Shown here one piece after another: positions 1 to 7,576 of a stretch of 13,120 nt of DNA (position 1 is the first letter of the stretch; each line of letters begins with the position of its first letter). The stretch spans positions 1-13,120 of the forward strand of contig CALCSS010000103.1 of assembly GCA_937893835.1 (NCBI GenBank). Reading direction: 5' to 3'. Below the pieces are notes generated by a model, which ran no database searches, was not told the origin of the DNA, and was given only the letters and a program-made list of their open reading frames with translations. The stretch comes from an uncultured Fidelibacterota bacterium (GTDB lineage Bacteria > Fidelibacterota > Marinisomatia > Marinisomatales > UBA1611). Both the position numbers and the translations under genes were made by a program.

Positions 1-5
1 CAGTG

Positions 6-80
6 TCGGGGTAGAGAGATTCGAACTCCCGATCTCCTGCTCCCAAAGCAGGCGCGTTAACCGGACTACGCTATACCCCG
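6..80 (-). tRNA. tRNA-Pro (anticodon TGG)
   Basis: Read on the minus strand, the sequence folds as a cloverleaf. The 7-bp acceptor stem is CGGGGTA/TACCCCG. The anticodon stem is CCTGC/GCAGG around the loop TTTGGGA, giving anticodon TGG. The T arm is GGGAG-TTCGAAT-CTCTC. The C1:G72 pair and discriminator A73 agree with bacterial proline tRNA identity. The CCA end is not encoded (ACA follows). It lies 10 bp downstream of tRNA-His on the same strand, so the two are probably processed from one transcript. The transcript's 3' end and terminator lie outside the window. Confidence 0.95.
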
Positions 81-90
81 AAAAATCTTG

Positions 91-165
91 GGTGAGTGAT
101 GGGACTTGAACCCACGGCCTCCTGGGCCACAACCAGGTGCTCTAACCAGCTGAGCTACACCCACC
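91..165 (-). tRNA. tRNA-His (anticodon GTG)
   Basis: The minus strand gives a cloverleaf with acceptor stem GTGGGTG/CACTCAC (one G-U pair). The anticodon stem is CCTGG/CCAGG around loop TTGTGGC, giving anticodon GTG. The T arm is GTGGG-TTCAAGT-CCCAT. An encoded extra G (G-1, position 165) faces discriminator C73 (position 91), the identity pair unique to histidine tRNAs. CCA is not encoded. It is the first gene of a His-Pro tRNA pair transcribed leftward from the divergent intergenic region it shares with the LptF/LptG-family gene. Confidence 0.96.
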
Positions 166-171
166 ATACAA

Positions 172-199
172 CTTTAGCTCAACATATGTTGATTTAAAG
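172..199. repeat. 28-bp dyad between divergent tRNA-His and permease gene
   Basis: The core is a perfect 14-bp palindrome, TCAACATATGTTGA (179-192). It is flanked symmetrically by CTTTA (172-176) and TAAAG (195-199), with only the two intervening base pairs unmatched. It lies 6 bp upstream of the tRNA-His 5' end, where the tRNA promoter -10 region would be, and about 100 bp before the permease start. It could be a protein-binding operator or a cruciform-forming element. A terminator is unlikely because no T-run follows on either strand. The symmetry is seen directly; the function is inference. Confidence 0.45.
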
Positions 200-300
200 C
201 GGCGAAACTTAAAATACTTATCAGCAGTATTGAAGAAATTTAACCTAAAAGAATTTTCTATTTGATTCATTAAATCAGCAGGATAATTGTAATTTTTGCT

Positions 301-1677
301 ATGAGACTATTGTCAAGATACTTTATTCGGGAGATGATATTGCCTTTTTTCTTCTCTCTATTAATGATAACATTCCTTTTATTTATAAACTTTTTACTTC
401 GAGCTGTTGATCGTTTTCTTGGCAAAGGTTTAGAGGTGCTTACCATACTAGAATACTTATTCCTAAATCTAGCCTGGATCATTGCCTTATCTGTTCCAAT
501 GGCCGTACTGCTATCAACGCTCATGACATTTGGTCGTTTATCTGAGGATAATGAGATAAATGCAATGCGTGCATCAGGAATAGGGTTTCTATCAATAATC
601 AGAGCTCCATTGCTTTTTGGCATTACCATAGCAACATTGTTGATCACATTTAATAATTTTATTCTACCTGATATGAATTTTCATGCGCGACTACTCTCAG
701 GTGACATTTATCGTAAAAGACCTGGAATGAATATCGAGCCGGGAGTCTTTTTGGATAATCTTCCTGACTACAGTATGATAGTTGGTGGGAAAAAAGGTGA
801 AATAATGTCAGATGTTCGAATTTTCTCTAAAGGTAAACAAGAATCGCAGACAAGTATTCATTCGAAGACCGGTACACTATCCACCTTGGCAGATGCATTT
901 CTACTTACATTATATGATGGTGAGATCCATGAGCTTGAGAATAAGGACTTCACAAATTATCGCAGGATTATTTTTGACACTCATAAGATCATAATACCAG
1001 CAGATGATCTCCTGTTGAATCGAAGGGATTCCTCAAATAGAACAGATAGGGAAATGACCATTCCAATGATCATAAAAAAAGTTAATGGCTATCAAAAAAA
1101 ACTTTCTGTCGTCCAAACAAGATTAAAAGGCGCATTTTATCGAACTTTGGGTGATAGCATATTACCTTCTTCATTGGAAGATGGTATTAACATAGTTGCA
1201 GTTGCAAGGGACTCTATCAATTCTGATACAACATTCAATAAGGGTGCACTAAAGAAAAAGGAAAGACAATTAAGGAGCCTAGAGCGGCAAGTGAAAAATG
1301 AGTTTGGACTAATTGGTAGTTATCAAAAGGGGAAAAATAAATATACAGTCGAAGCTCATAAAAAATTCTCAATACCATTCGCATGCATACTTTTTGTTCT
1401 TTTGGGCGCACCACTGGGTGTTATGGCCAAAAAAGGAGGTTTTGCAGTAAGCACCTCTCTTAGTTTCGGATTTTTCTTATTATATTATGTATTATTGATA
1501 GGAGGCGAAGAACTTGCAGATAGAAACCAAGTTAGTCCTGAAATGGGAATGTGGGCACCCAACTTAGTACTCCTAATCCTCGCGCTCTATCTTATACTCC
1601 ACACCATTAGAGAGCGAGCACCAATTTCAATCCTCTCTTTTTTAAAAAAGAAAGATCTTCAGGTTGATACCCGCTAG
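301..1677 (+). CDS. LptF/LptG (YjgP/YjgQ) family permease, LPS export
   Basis: This is an inner-membrane permease of the LptF/LptG family. With the LptB ATPase, these proteins extract lipopolysaccharide from the inner membrane and pass it to the periplasmic Lpt bridge. The 458-residue product has the family's layout. Three N-terminal membrane segments lie at about residues 11-33, 57-77 and 101-121, the second followed by the typical GRLSEDNEINAMRASG cytoplasmic stretch. A periplasmic beta-rich domain follows (about 125-235), then three C-terminal membrane segments (about 356-376, 382-403 and 416-436). E. coli LptF and LptG are about 360 residues. The extra length here is mostly a charged, partly coiled-coil-like insert at about 240-345. 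The sequence does not decide between LptF and LptG, and no partner or lptB lies nearby. ATG 301 places the first hydrophobic helix normally; no clear ribosome binding site precedes it. The end overlaps the next gene by 14 bp, suggesting translational coupling. Confidence 0.9.
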   Translation: MRLLSRYFIREMILPFFFSLLMITFLLFINFLLRAVDRFLGKGLEVLTILEYLFLNLAWIIALSVPMAVLLSTLMTFGRLSEDNEINAMRASGIGFLSIIRAPLLFGITIATLLITFNNFILPDMNFHARLLSGDIYRKRPGMNIEPGVFLDNLPDYSMIVGGKKGEIMSDVRIFSKGKQESQTSIHSKTGTLSTLADAFLLTLYDGEIHELENKDFTNYRRIIFDTHKIIIPADDLLLNRRDSSNRTDREMTIPMIIKKVNGYQKKLSVVQTRLKGAFYRTLGDSILPSSLEDGINIVAVARDSINSDTTFNKGALKKKERQLRSLERQVKNEFGLIGSYQKGKNKYTVEAHKKFSIPFACILFVLLGAPLGVMAKKGGFAVSTSLSFGFFLLYYVLLIGGEELADRNQVSPEMGMWAPNLVLLILALYLILHTIRERAPISILSFLKKKDLQVDTR

Positions 1678-2947
1678 CCTCATATCAAAAAAACGTGATG
1701 GAATTGATCTAGGAAAGAATGAGATCGAATCATTCTTTAGTGGATACCTCTCAGGCATGGTAACAGATGCGCAAATGTCAGCGATGTTAATGGCAATATA
1801 TTTTAATGGAATGAATGAGGATGAAACTTTTGCATTGGTTGAGGTCATGCTACACTCTGGCACAATTCTTGATTTTTCCAAATCCAAAAGATTTGTTGCA
1901 GATAAGCATTCCACGGGTGGCATTGGAGATAAGGTATCAATTATTCTAGCACCAATAATGGCGGCTGCAGGAATCAAGATCCCTATGATAGCAGGAAGAG
2001 GTCTTGGTTTCACTGGGGGAACCATTGATAAGTTGGAATGCATACCAGGTTTTGATACATCTCCAGACCTAGCACTTTTTAATAAATGGGTTGATAAAAG
2101 CGGATATTCTATCATATCCCAATCCAATGAAATTTGTCCAGCAGACAAAAGGATATATGATCTAAGAAGTAAAACTGGAACAATATCATCAATACCTTTG
2201 ATCTGTGGTTCGATCATGAGTAAAAAAATTGCCGAAGGAATTTCTGGATTGGTCCTTGATATTAAAATTGGAAATGGAACCTTTATGAAAAGTCAAGATC
2301 AGGCCATTGAATTGGGATCGTGGATGAAGAAGATTGGCCATGCCTTTAACATAAAGACAGATATAGTATATACCAATATGGACCAACCTCTAGGTAACTA
2401 TGCGGGGCTCTCTTGTGAAATATTAGAAACAATCGATTGCTTAAAAGGAAGTGGACCAGATGATCTAATGAATGTCACTTTGGAATTAGGAACAAAACTG
2501 ATACTTCAATCTGGACTGGTTAGTAATAGGTCTAGCGCGATTGACCTACAGGCTGATATTATTCGATCAGGTAAAGGATTGAGAACATTCGAGTCTTCAG
2601 TAGAAATTCAAGGTGGAAAACTAGACGAGTTTTATTATCAAACTGAACCAAAACATGAGACCTTTGTCTATCCTACGCGCGAAGGTGTTATAAATAATAT
2701 GGATACTGAATCCATAGGATGGTGCCTGGTTGAACTAGGGTGTGGAATACAAAGTAAAGATGATACCTTAGATAAAACAGCAGGAATGGAATTCTTAAAA
2801 AAGACAGGAGACAAGGTTAATACAAATGATCCAGTCTACCGTATTTTTTGTTCAAATAAGACGGCCCTTGAAACAGTGTCCAAATCCTTAAGCTCAACAA
2901 TAATTGTTAGTGACAAGCAGTCTAATAATAAACCAACGATCTATTGA
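1664..2947 (+). CDS. deoA: Thymidine / pyrimidine-nucleoside phosphorylase
   Basis: This cytosolic enzyme of pyrimidine salvage cleaves thymidine (or uridine) with phosphate to the free base and (deoxy)ribose-1-phosphate. The 427-residue length is usual for the family. The product starts SLISKKRDG, like family members, and shows KHSTGGIGDKVS (81-92), RGLGFTGGTIDKLE (112-125) and YDLRSKTG...SIMSKK. The residues matching E. coli Lys84, His85, Ser86, Ser95 and Thr123 are present, as are the Arg and Lys that contact the base. The residue matching phosphate-binding Ser113 is Ala110. The C-terminal PYNP domain is complete. The start is TTG 1664: the frame has a stop at 1643-1645 and no ATG or GTG before it, and TTG gives the family-typical N-terminus. 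It overlaps the permease gene by 14 bp. Thymidine phosphorylase (deoA) and broader pyrimidine-nucleoside phosphorylase (pdp) cannot be separated by eye. Confidence 0.9.
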   Translation: MIPASLISKKRDGIDLGKNEIESFFSGYLSGMVTDAQMSAMLMAIYFNGMNEDETFALVEVMLHSGTILDFSKSKRFVADKHSTGGIGDKVSIILAPIMAAAGIKIPMIAGRGLGFTGGTIDKLECIPGFDTSPDLALFNKWVDKSGYSIISQSNEICPADKRIYDLRSKTGTISSIPLICGSIMSKKIAEGISGLVLDIKIGNGTFMKSQDQAIELGSWMKKIGHAFNIKTDIVYTNMDQPLGNYAGLSCEILETIDCLKGSGPDDLMNVTLELGTKLILQSGLVSNRSSAIDLQADIIRSGKGLRTFESSVEIQGGKLDEFYYQTEPKHETFVYPTREGVINNMDTESIGWCLVELGCGIQSKDDTLDKTAGMEFLKKTGDKVNTNDPVYRIFCSNKTALETVSKSLSSTIIVSDKQSNNKPTIY

Positions 2948-2949
2948 AT

Positions 2950-5064
2950 CTATTCAGTACGGTGCACCTTACATTTTTGAGTTGGCTCAGTGCCTCTTTT
3001 AAAGATCTCTGTCTCCACTGGACAGGCAGGTAAGGGTAGTTTTTTAGTAACAGAACATATTTCCATGTCTTCGATTCCGCTAGGTTTCTCAAATTGCTCT
3101 ATTGGTAGATCCAGTGTATCATGGGCTGCTTTCATAAATCTAGCCCAAGCAGGTAGGGCTGCGCGGCTACCATCTTGCCCCGGGCCAAGAGGAACCTGGA
3201 AATCATCTACGCCAAACCAACAACCTGCAGCTATTTGAGGGGTAAAGCCTACAAACCAAGCATCGCTCCAACCTTGAGTTGTTCCAGTTTTTCCAGCAGC
3301 AGGTCTATTGAATTTGTATTTCCATCTAGCACTTCCTCCTGTTCCACGATCCATAACTGTTTGCATTAAACTGGTCATTAGATAAGCTGTCTCTTCACTC
3401 AGTACCTCTTTTCGATCTGGATAGTACTCTTTTATAATATTTCCATATCTGTCTTCAATCTTTGTAATTGCAAAAGGCTTAGAATAAACCCCTCTATTGG
3501 ATAAGGCAGAATAAGCGCTGACCATTTCAATTGGAAATACCTCAGAAGTACCCAAGGCCAGTGCATCCACTGCCCTAATATCTGTGTTGATGCCCATTCG
3601 TTTTGCCATCTGTTTTACCTGATCTGCTGGTGCTATATCTTGTTGAACCATTCTAACAGATATCAGATTCATAGACTTTCTCAAACCTTCGCGAAATGTG
3701 GTCAAACCACCAGTACTCCCGTCATAGTTTTGTGGTTTCCATTTTACCCAGGTTCCATCCATATTTTGGATATTAAGTACCACGGGTTGATTTAATAGCT
3801 GCTCAGTTACAGGATAACCATTGTCCAATGCTGTTGTATATACAAATGGTTTGAATACAGATCCTGGTTGTCTTTTAGCCTGTACCGCACGATTGTATTG
3901 GTCATGATAATCTGGTCGACCTCCAATCATTGCAAGTATACCGCCTGTATTGGGATCGAGAGCCACAAATGCAGATTGCACTAGGAGTTTGTCCCTTAAA
4001 TCCTTATAAAGTTTACCCTCTCCTGATAACATCATTTTGATACTGTCTTCATCATAAATTGTGAGATATGCCAAATTCTCAAATTCCTCACGATTCTTAT
4101 ACAGGCGTTTGTTCAATCGTTGTTGGTCGTCTCTCACGGTTTTTAATACTGCATCCTCAGCGATAGATTGCAATCTTGAATCCAAGGTAGTGTAGATCTT
4201 TAATCCATCCCTATAGATATTGATTCCCAAAGCAGTGTCCTCTTTTTCAAGAACTCTCCTAACATATTCAGTAAAATAGGGTGCAGTTCCTCTTTTGGAA
4301 AACTCCAACACAGCCTCCAATGTTCTTGCCCTAGACTCTTCGTATTCACCTCTTCCAATGTATCCCTGATCCCGCATTAACCTTAACACTGTATTTCTTC
4401 GACGAATTGCTCTGTCTGGATGATGAATTGGAGAATAACTTGCTGGTGCGGGTAATAGTCCAATCAACAATGCAGATTCGTCAATAGTGAGGAAGCTTGA
4501 TTCTTTACCAAAAAAACGCTTTGTAGCAGCCTCAACTCCATATGTTCCGTGTCCAAAGTGAACCGTATTCAGATACATTTCCAATATTTCATCTTTAGTA
4601 TAGGTCCTTTCAATCTGAATCGCTGTGATCATTTCTTTGACCTTCCTAAGAATACTATCTTCAAAGCCAACAGACTTATAGAGATTACGGGCTAATTGTT
4701 GAGTCAGAGTAGAGAACCCCTGACGATAGCTCAAAGAGAGTGTATTGATCATCACTGCTCTAGCAATACTTCTCATTGACAGGCCCCAATGCTCAAAAAA
4801 TCTACGATCCTCCGATGATACCACTGCATATTGCATATGCTCAGGTATTTTATCTAATTCAATGAAAACTCTTTTCTGGACAAATAATTCATTTAAGACC
4901 TTGCCATCTGCTGAATAAATACGGGTCACTAGATCCGGATCATAGTTCTCAAGTTGTTCTATAGAAGGAAGATTCCTAGATAGAAATAGTATAAGAAAAA
5001 GTACACCTAGTATTCCTAAAATAATTAATAGGACACATCTATAGATTATTTTCTTTATGTCCAT
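2950..5064 (-). CDS. mrcA: Penicillin-binding protein 1A (bifunctional class A PBP)
   Basis: This membrane-anchored peptidoglycan synthase polymerises glycan strands from lipid II and cross-links the stem peptides in the periplasm. The 704 residues hold one N-terminal membrane anchor (about 9-29). A GT51 glycosyltransferase domain follows, with EDRRFFEHWG (catalytic Glu85), STLTQQLARNLY (118-129) and ERTYTKDEILEMYLN (152-166). The transpeptidase domain has all three active-site motifs: SVFK (Ser402, Lys405), SMN (464-466) and KTGTT (592-596). The C-terminal tail has three cysteines (670, 681, 698), unusual for an exported domain. ATG 5064 is preceded by AAGG at a usable distance. It lies 95 bp downstream of fumC on the same strand, in an AT-rich gap with TATTATAAG that could hold its own promoter. 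Its 3' end meets the phosphorylase gene tail-to-tail with 2 bp between. The symbol follows the PBP1A family; a ponA label would be equivalent. Confidence 0.93.
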   Translation of the reverse strand: MDIKKIIYRCVLLIILGILGVLFLILFLSRNLPSIEQLENYDPDLVTRIYSADGKVLNELFVQKRVFIELDKIPEHMQYAVVSSEDRRFFEHWGLSMRSIARAVMINTLSLSYRQGFSTLTQQLARNLYKSVGFEDSILRKVKEMITAIQIERTYTKDEILEMYLNTVHFGHGTYGVEAATKRFFGKESSFLTIDESALLIGLLPAPASYSPIHHPDRAIRRRNTVLRLMRDQGYIGRGEYEESRARTLEAVLEFSKRGTAPYFTEYVRRVLEKEDTALGINIYRDGLKIYTTLDSRLQSIAEDAVLKTVRDDQQRLNKRLYKNREEFENLAYLTIYDEDSIKMMLSGEGKLYKDLRDKLLVQSAFVALDPNTGGILAMIGGRPDYHDQYNRAVQAKRQPGSVFKPFVYTTALDNGYPVTEQLLNQPVVLNIQNMDGTWVKWKPQNYDGSTGGLTTFREGLRKSMNLISVRMVQQDIAPADQVKQMAKRMGINTDIRAVDALALGTSEVFPIEMVSAYSALSNRGVYSKPFAITKIEDRYGNIIKEYYPDRKEVLSEETAYLMTSLMQTVMDRGTGGSARWKYKFNRPAAGKTGTTQGWSDAWFVGFTPQIAAGCWFGVDDFQVPLGPGQDGSRAALPAWARFMKAAHDTLDLPIEQFEKPSGIEDMEICSVTKKLPLPACPVETEIFKRGTEPTQKCKVHRTE

Positions 5065-5159
5065 ATTGCAGGCCTTATCTTATAATACAAAATAAAATAT
5101 CATACTATTCGATGGGTGGTTAGTTGAGAACTGATCGACAAGAATTATACTGGAACAAT

Positions 5160-6557
5160 TTAATCTTCTTCCCTGGGATGTATCATTGCATCAGGCCTTA
5201 CTAAGCGGTCAAATTCTTCGCCAGTCATATACCCTAATTCCTCAATTGCGTCTCTTAGTGTAGTCTTTTCCTTATATGCTTTTTTTGCTACCTCAGATGC
5301 CTTATCATAACCAATATGAGGGTTTAATGCAGTGACCAACATAAGAGAATTATATAAATTATGATCAATACGTTCCAAGTTAGGCTCTATTCCATTGACA
5401 GCATTTTTTCTAAATGAGCTACATCCATCCGATAGCAACCGAATAGATTGTAATATATTATATGCAATAACTGGTCTAAACACATTTAATTCAAAATTGC
5501 CTGATGCACCAGCAAATGTGATGGTAGTATCATTGCCCATGATCTGTGTACACAGCATGGTCATTGCCTCACATTGAGTTGGATTAACTTTGCCCGGCAT
5601 AATTGAGGAACCGGGTTCATTGGCAGGTAAAATAATCTCACCAATGCCACTCCTTGGCCCACTAGAGAGCCATCGAAGATCATTGGCGATTTTAAATAAT
5701 GATCCCGCCATAACTTTAAGCGACCCAGATAATTCCACAATGCTATCTTGGCCACCCAAAGCTTCAAATTTATTTTCAGCTGTGCGAAATTCTAATCCAG
5801 TCAATGATGAGATCTCCTCTGCCACAGCCTGTGCGAATCCTTTGACTGAATTGATTCCAGTTCCAACTGCAGTTCCACCCATTGCTAATTCTTGACAATG
5901 GTCTAATGATCTCTCAAGACGTTTGATCCCATGGTCTAATGCAGAGACATAACCTGAAAACTCCTGCCCTAAACTTAGTGGAGTAGCATCTTGAAGATGT
6001 GTACGACCAAGCTTTATGATAGATTCAAATTCAATGGATTTATCATTCATGGCCTCACGTAATTTTTTGACAGCAGGAATAAGTTGATGATGAACACTTT
6101 CGACAGCAGCAATATTAATTGCTGTAGGAAATGTGTCATTTGTTGATTGGCTCATATTAACATGATCATTAGGGTGAACTGGTTCCTTACTCCCTAAGAC
6201 ACCGTCAAGAATCTCTATGGCTCTATTGGCAATCACCTCATTGAAATTCATATTGGTTTGGGTCCCGCTACCAGTCTGCCAAACCACTAGGGGAAAATGT
6301 TCATCTAGCGTACCGGCAATGACCTCATTTGAGGCATCATGAATGGCCTTCAGAATCTTATCATCTAGATTTCCAAATCTATGATTAACAGTTGCCGCCG
6401 CTTTTTTTATGATTCCATAGGCTCGAATGAATTCTCTTTGAAACCTCTCTCCACCTATCTTGAAATTATTAAGAGACCTCTGGGTCTGGGCGCCATAATA
6501 CCTATCTGTAGGTACCTCAACTGGCCCAATGCTATCCCGTTCAGTGCGGGTACTCAT
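5160..6557 (-). CDS. fumC: Fumarate hydratase, class II
   Basis: This is the oxygen-stable, iron-free fumarase of the TCA cycle, a cytosolic homotetramer that interconverts fumarate and L-malate. The 465-residue product is the usual length. It shows the superfamily motifs: QTGSGTQTNMN (94-104), HPNDHVNMSQSTND (128-141), GRTHLQDATPL (184-194, His187 corresponding to the catalytic His) and the lyase signature GSSIMPGKVNPTQ (316-328), which holds the catalytic serine and a substrate-binding lysine. The ATG at 6557 lies 2 bp after the korB stop, with AGG upstream, so it is the third gene of a korA-korB-fumC operon. Aspartase and argininosuccinate lyase belong to the same superfamily, but the motif spellings match FumC. 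No anomaly was seen. Confidence 0.96.
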   Translation of the reverse strand: MSTRTERDSIGPVEVPTDRYYGAQTQRSLNNFKIGGERFQREFIRAYGIIKKAAATVNHRFGNLDDKILKAIHDASNEVIAGTLDEHFPLVVWQTGSGTQTNMNFNEVIANRAIEILDGVLGSKEPVHPNDHVNMSQSTNDTFPTAINIAAVESVHHQLIPAVKKLREAMNDKSIEFESIIKLGRTHLQDATPLSLGQEFSGYVSALDHGIKRLERSLDHCQELAMGGTAVGTGINSVKGFAQAVAEEISSLTGLEFRTAENKFEALGGQDSIVELSGSLKVMAGSLFKIANDLRWLSSGPRSGIGEIILPANEPGSSIMPGKVNPTQCEAMTMLCTQIMGNDTTITFAGASGNFELNVFRPVIAYNILQSIRLLSDGCSSFRKNAVNGIEPNLERIDHNLYNSLMLVTALNPHIGYDKASEVAKKAYKEKTTLRDAIEELGYMTGEEFDRLVRPDAMIHPREED

Positions 6558-6559
6558 AC

Positions 6560-7570
6560 CTAACCTACTGTCCAGGTATCTCCTGCATTGAGGAGGTCTT
6601 GGACACTGCCGACTCCTTTCTTTTCTTTGGCAAAATTGATCTGGTCGACCATGTCCTGATTATAAGTGGGTTTGTCAATGGAATAGATCACACCAATGGG
6701 CTCTGGTAGATCTGGATTAGAGGTCCAATTGGCAATGATATGTGCGAGGTCAAGGTTTGTCTCGTCATGAACAAGAAGGTCATCAAAACTGTTTTTTTCC
6801 ATATCAACTACGACAGCCTTAGACCCGTCTAACTTGATACCCTTTGTCTCTTTGGAAAATAACATTGGTTCTCCATTCTTCAATTCGATCACATTATCCA
6901 TTTTTTCTGCACCTGTGTAGGGTTCGTATGCACCATCATTGAATATGTTACAATTCTGATATATCTCTATGTATGACCCACCATCGTGGTGGTAGGACCT
7001 TTCCATCATCTCAGCCATATGCTTCTGCCATCTATCAATGGTACGAGCGACAAATGTTGCCTGAGCACCCAGCGCCAGAGAAGGTGGGTTAAGAGGATTG
7101 TCAATTGAACCATAAGGCGATGCCTTGGTGAGCTTCCCTACTTCGGATGTGGGAGAATACTGACCTTTTGTCAAACCATAGATCCTATTGTTGAACATTA
7201 GAATATTGATGTCCATATTTCTTCTAAGGGCATGCATGAAATGATTACCGCCAATGGACAGTCCATCTCCGTCTCCAGTGACCACCCACACAGAAAGATC
7301 TGGATTCGCGATCTTTACACCTGTGGCCAATGCAGGTGCACGACCATGGATGGAGTGAAACCCATATGTGTTCATATAATAGGGGAACCTACTGGAGCAA
7401 CCAATTCCAGAAACGAATACAAAATCTTCACGTTTTCGACCAAAGGTTGGCATCTGCTTTTGTGCTTGAGCAAGGATGGCATAATCCCCGCAACCTGGAC
7501 ACCAGCGCACTGCTTGATCTGAAACAAAATCTTTTTTTGTCAACTCGGGAGTTGTTGCTACTTCGCTCAT
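6560..7570 (-). CDS. korB: 2-oxoglutarate:ferredoxin oxidoreductase, beta subunit
   Basis: This is the thiamine-diphosphate and Fe-S subunit of a 2-oxoacid:ferredoxin oxidoreductase, which with KorA converts 2-oxoglutarate + CoA to succinyl-CoA + CO2, or the reverse when reduced ferredoxin is available. The 336 residues show the cluster-binding cysteines CPGCG (Cys24, Cys27), GIGC (Cys58) and Cys207 in YQNCNIFN. The TPP/Mg motif runs from GDGDG (99-103) to NN (127-128). KGQYSPTSEVG (135-145) and the following GSIDNPLNPPSLALGAQATF resemble KorB of actinobacteria and Bacteroidota rather than pyruvate-specific PorB. The ATG at 7570 follows the korA stop by 6 bp, with GGATAA upstream. 2-oxoglutarate as substrate is inferred from family resemblance and the fumC neighbour; another 2-oxoacid is possible. 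Confidence 0.93.
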   Translation of the reverse strand: MSEVATTPELTKKDFVSDQAVRWCPGCGDYAILAQAQKQMPTFGRKREDFVFVSGIGCSSRFPYYMNTYGFHSIHGRAPALATGVKIANPDLSVWVVTGDGDGLSIGGNHFMHALRRNMDINILMFNNRIYGLTKGQYSPTSEVGKLTKASPYGSIDNPLNPPSLALGAQATFVARTIDRWQKHMAEMMERSYHHDGGSYIEIYQNCNIFNDGAYEPYTGAEKMDNVIELKNGEPMLFSKETKGIKLDGSKAVVVDMEKNSFDDLLVHDETNLDLAHIIANWTSNPDLPEPIGVIYSIDKPTYNQDMVDQINFAKEKKGVGSVQDLLNAGDTWTVG

Positions 7571-7576
7571 TCTATT

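Noticed and set aside
1642..2217. 191-codon open frame on the minus strand
   Set aside because: It is antisense to the phosphorylase gene, has no recognisable protein character and no start context. It is a shadow of a real gene.
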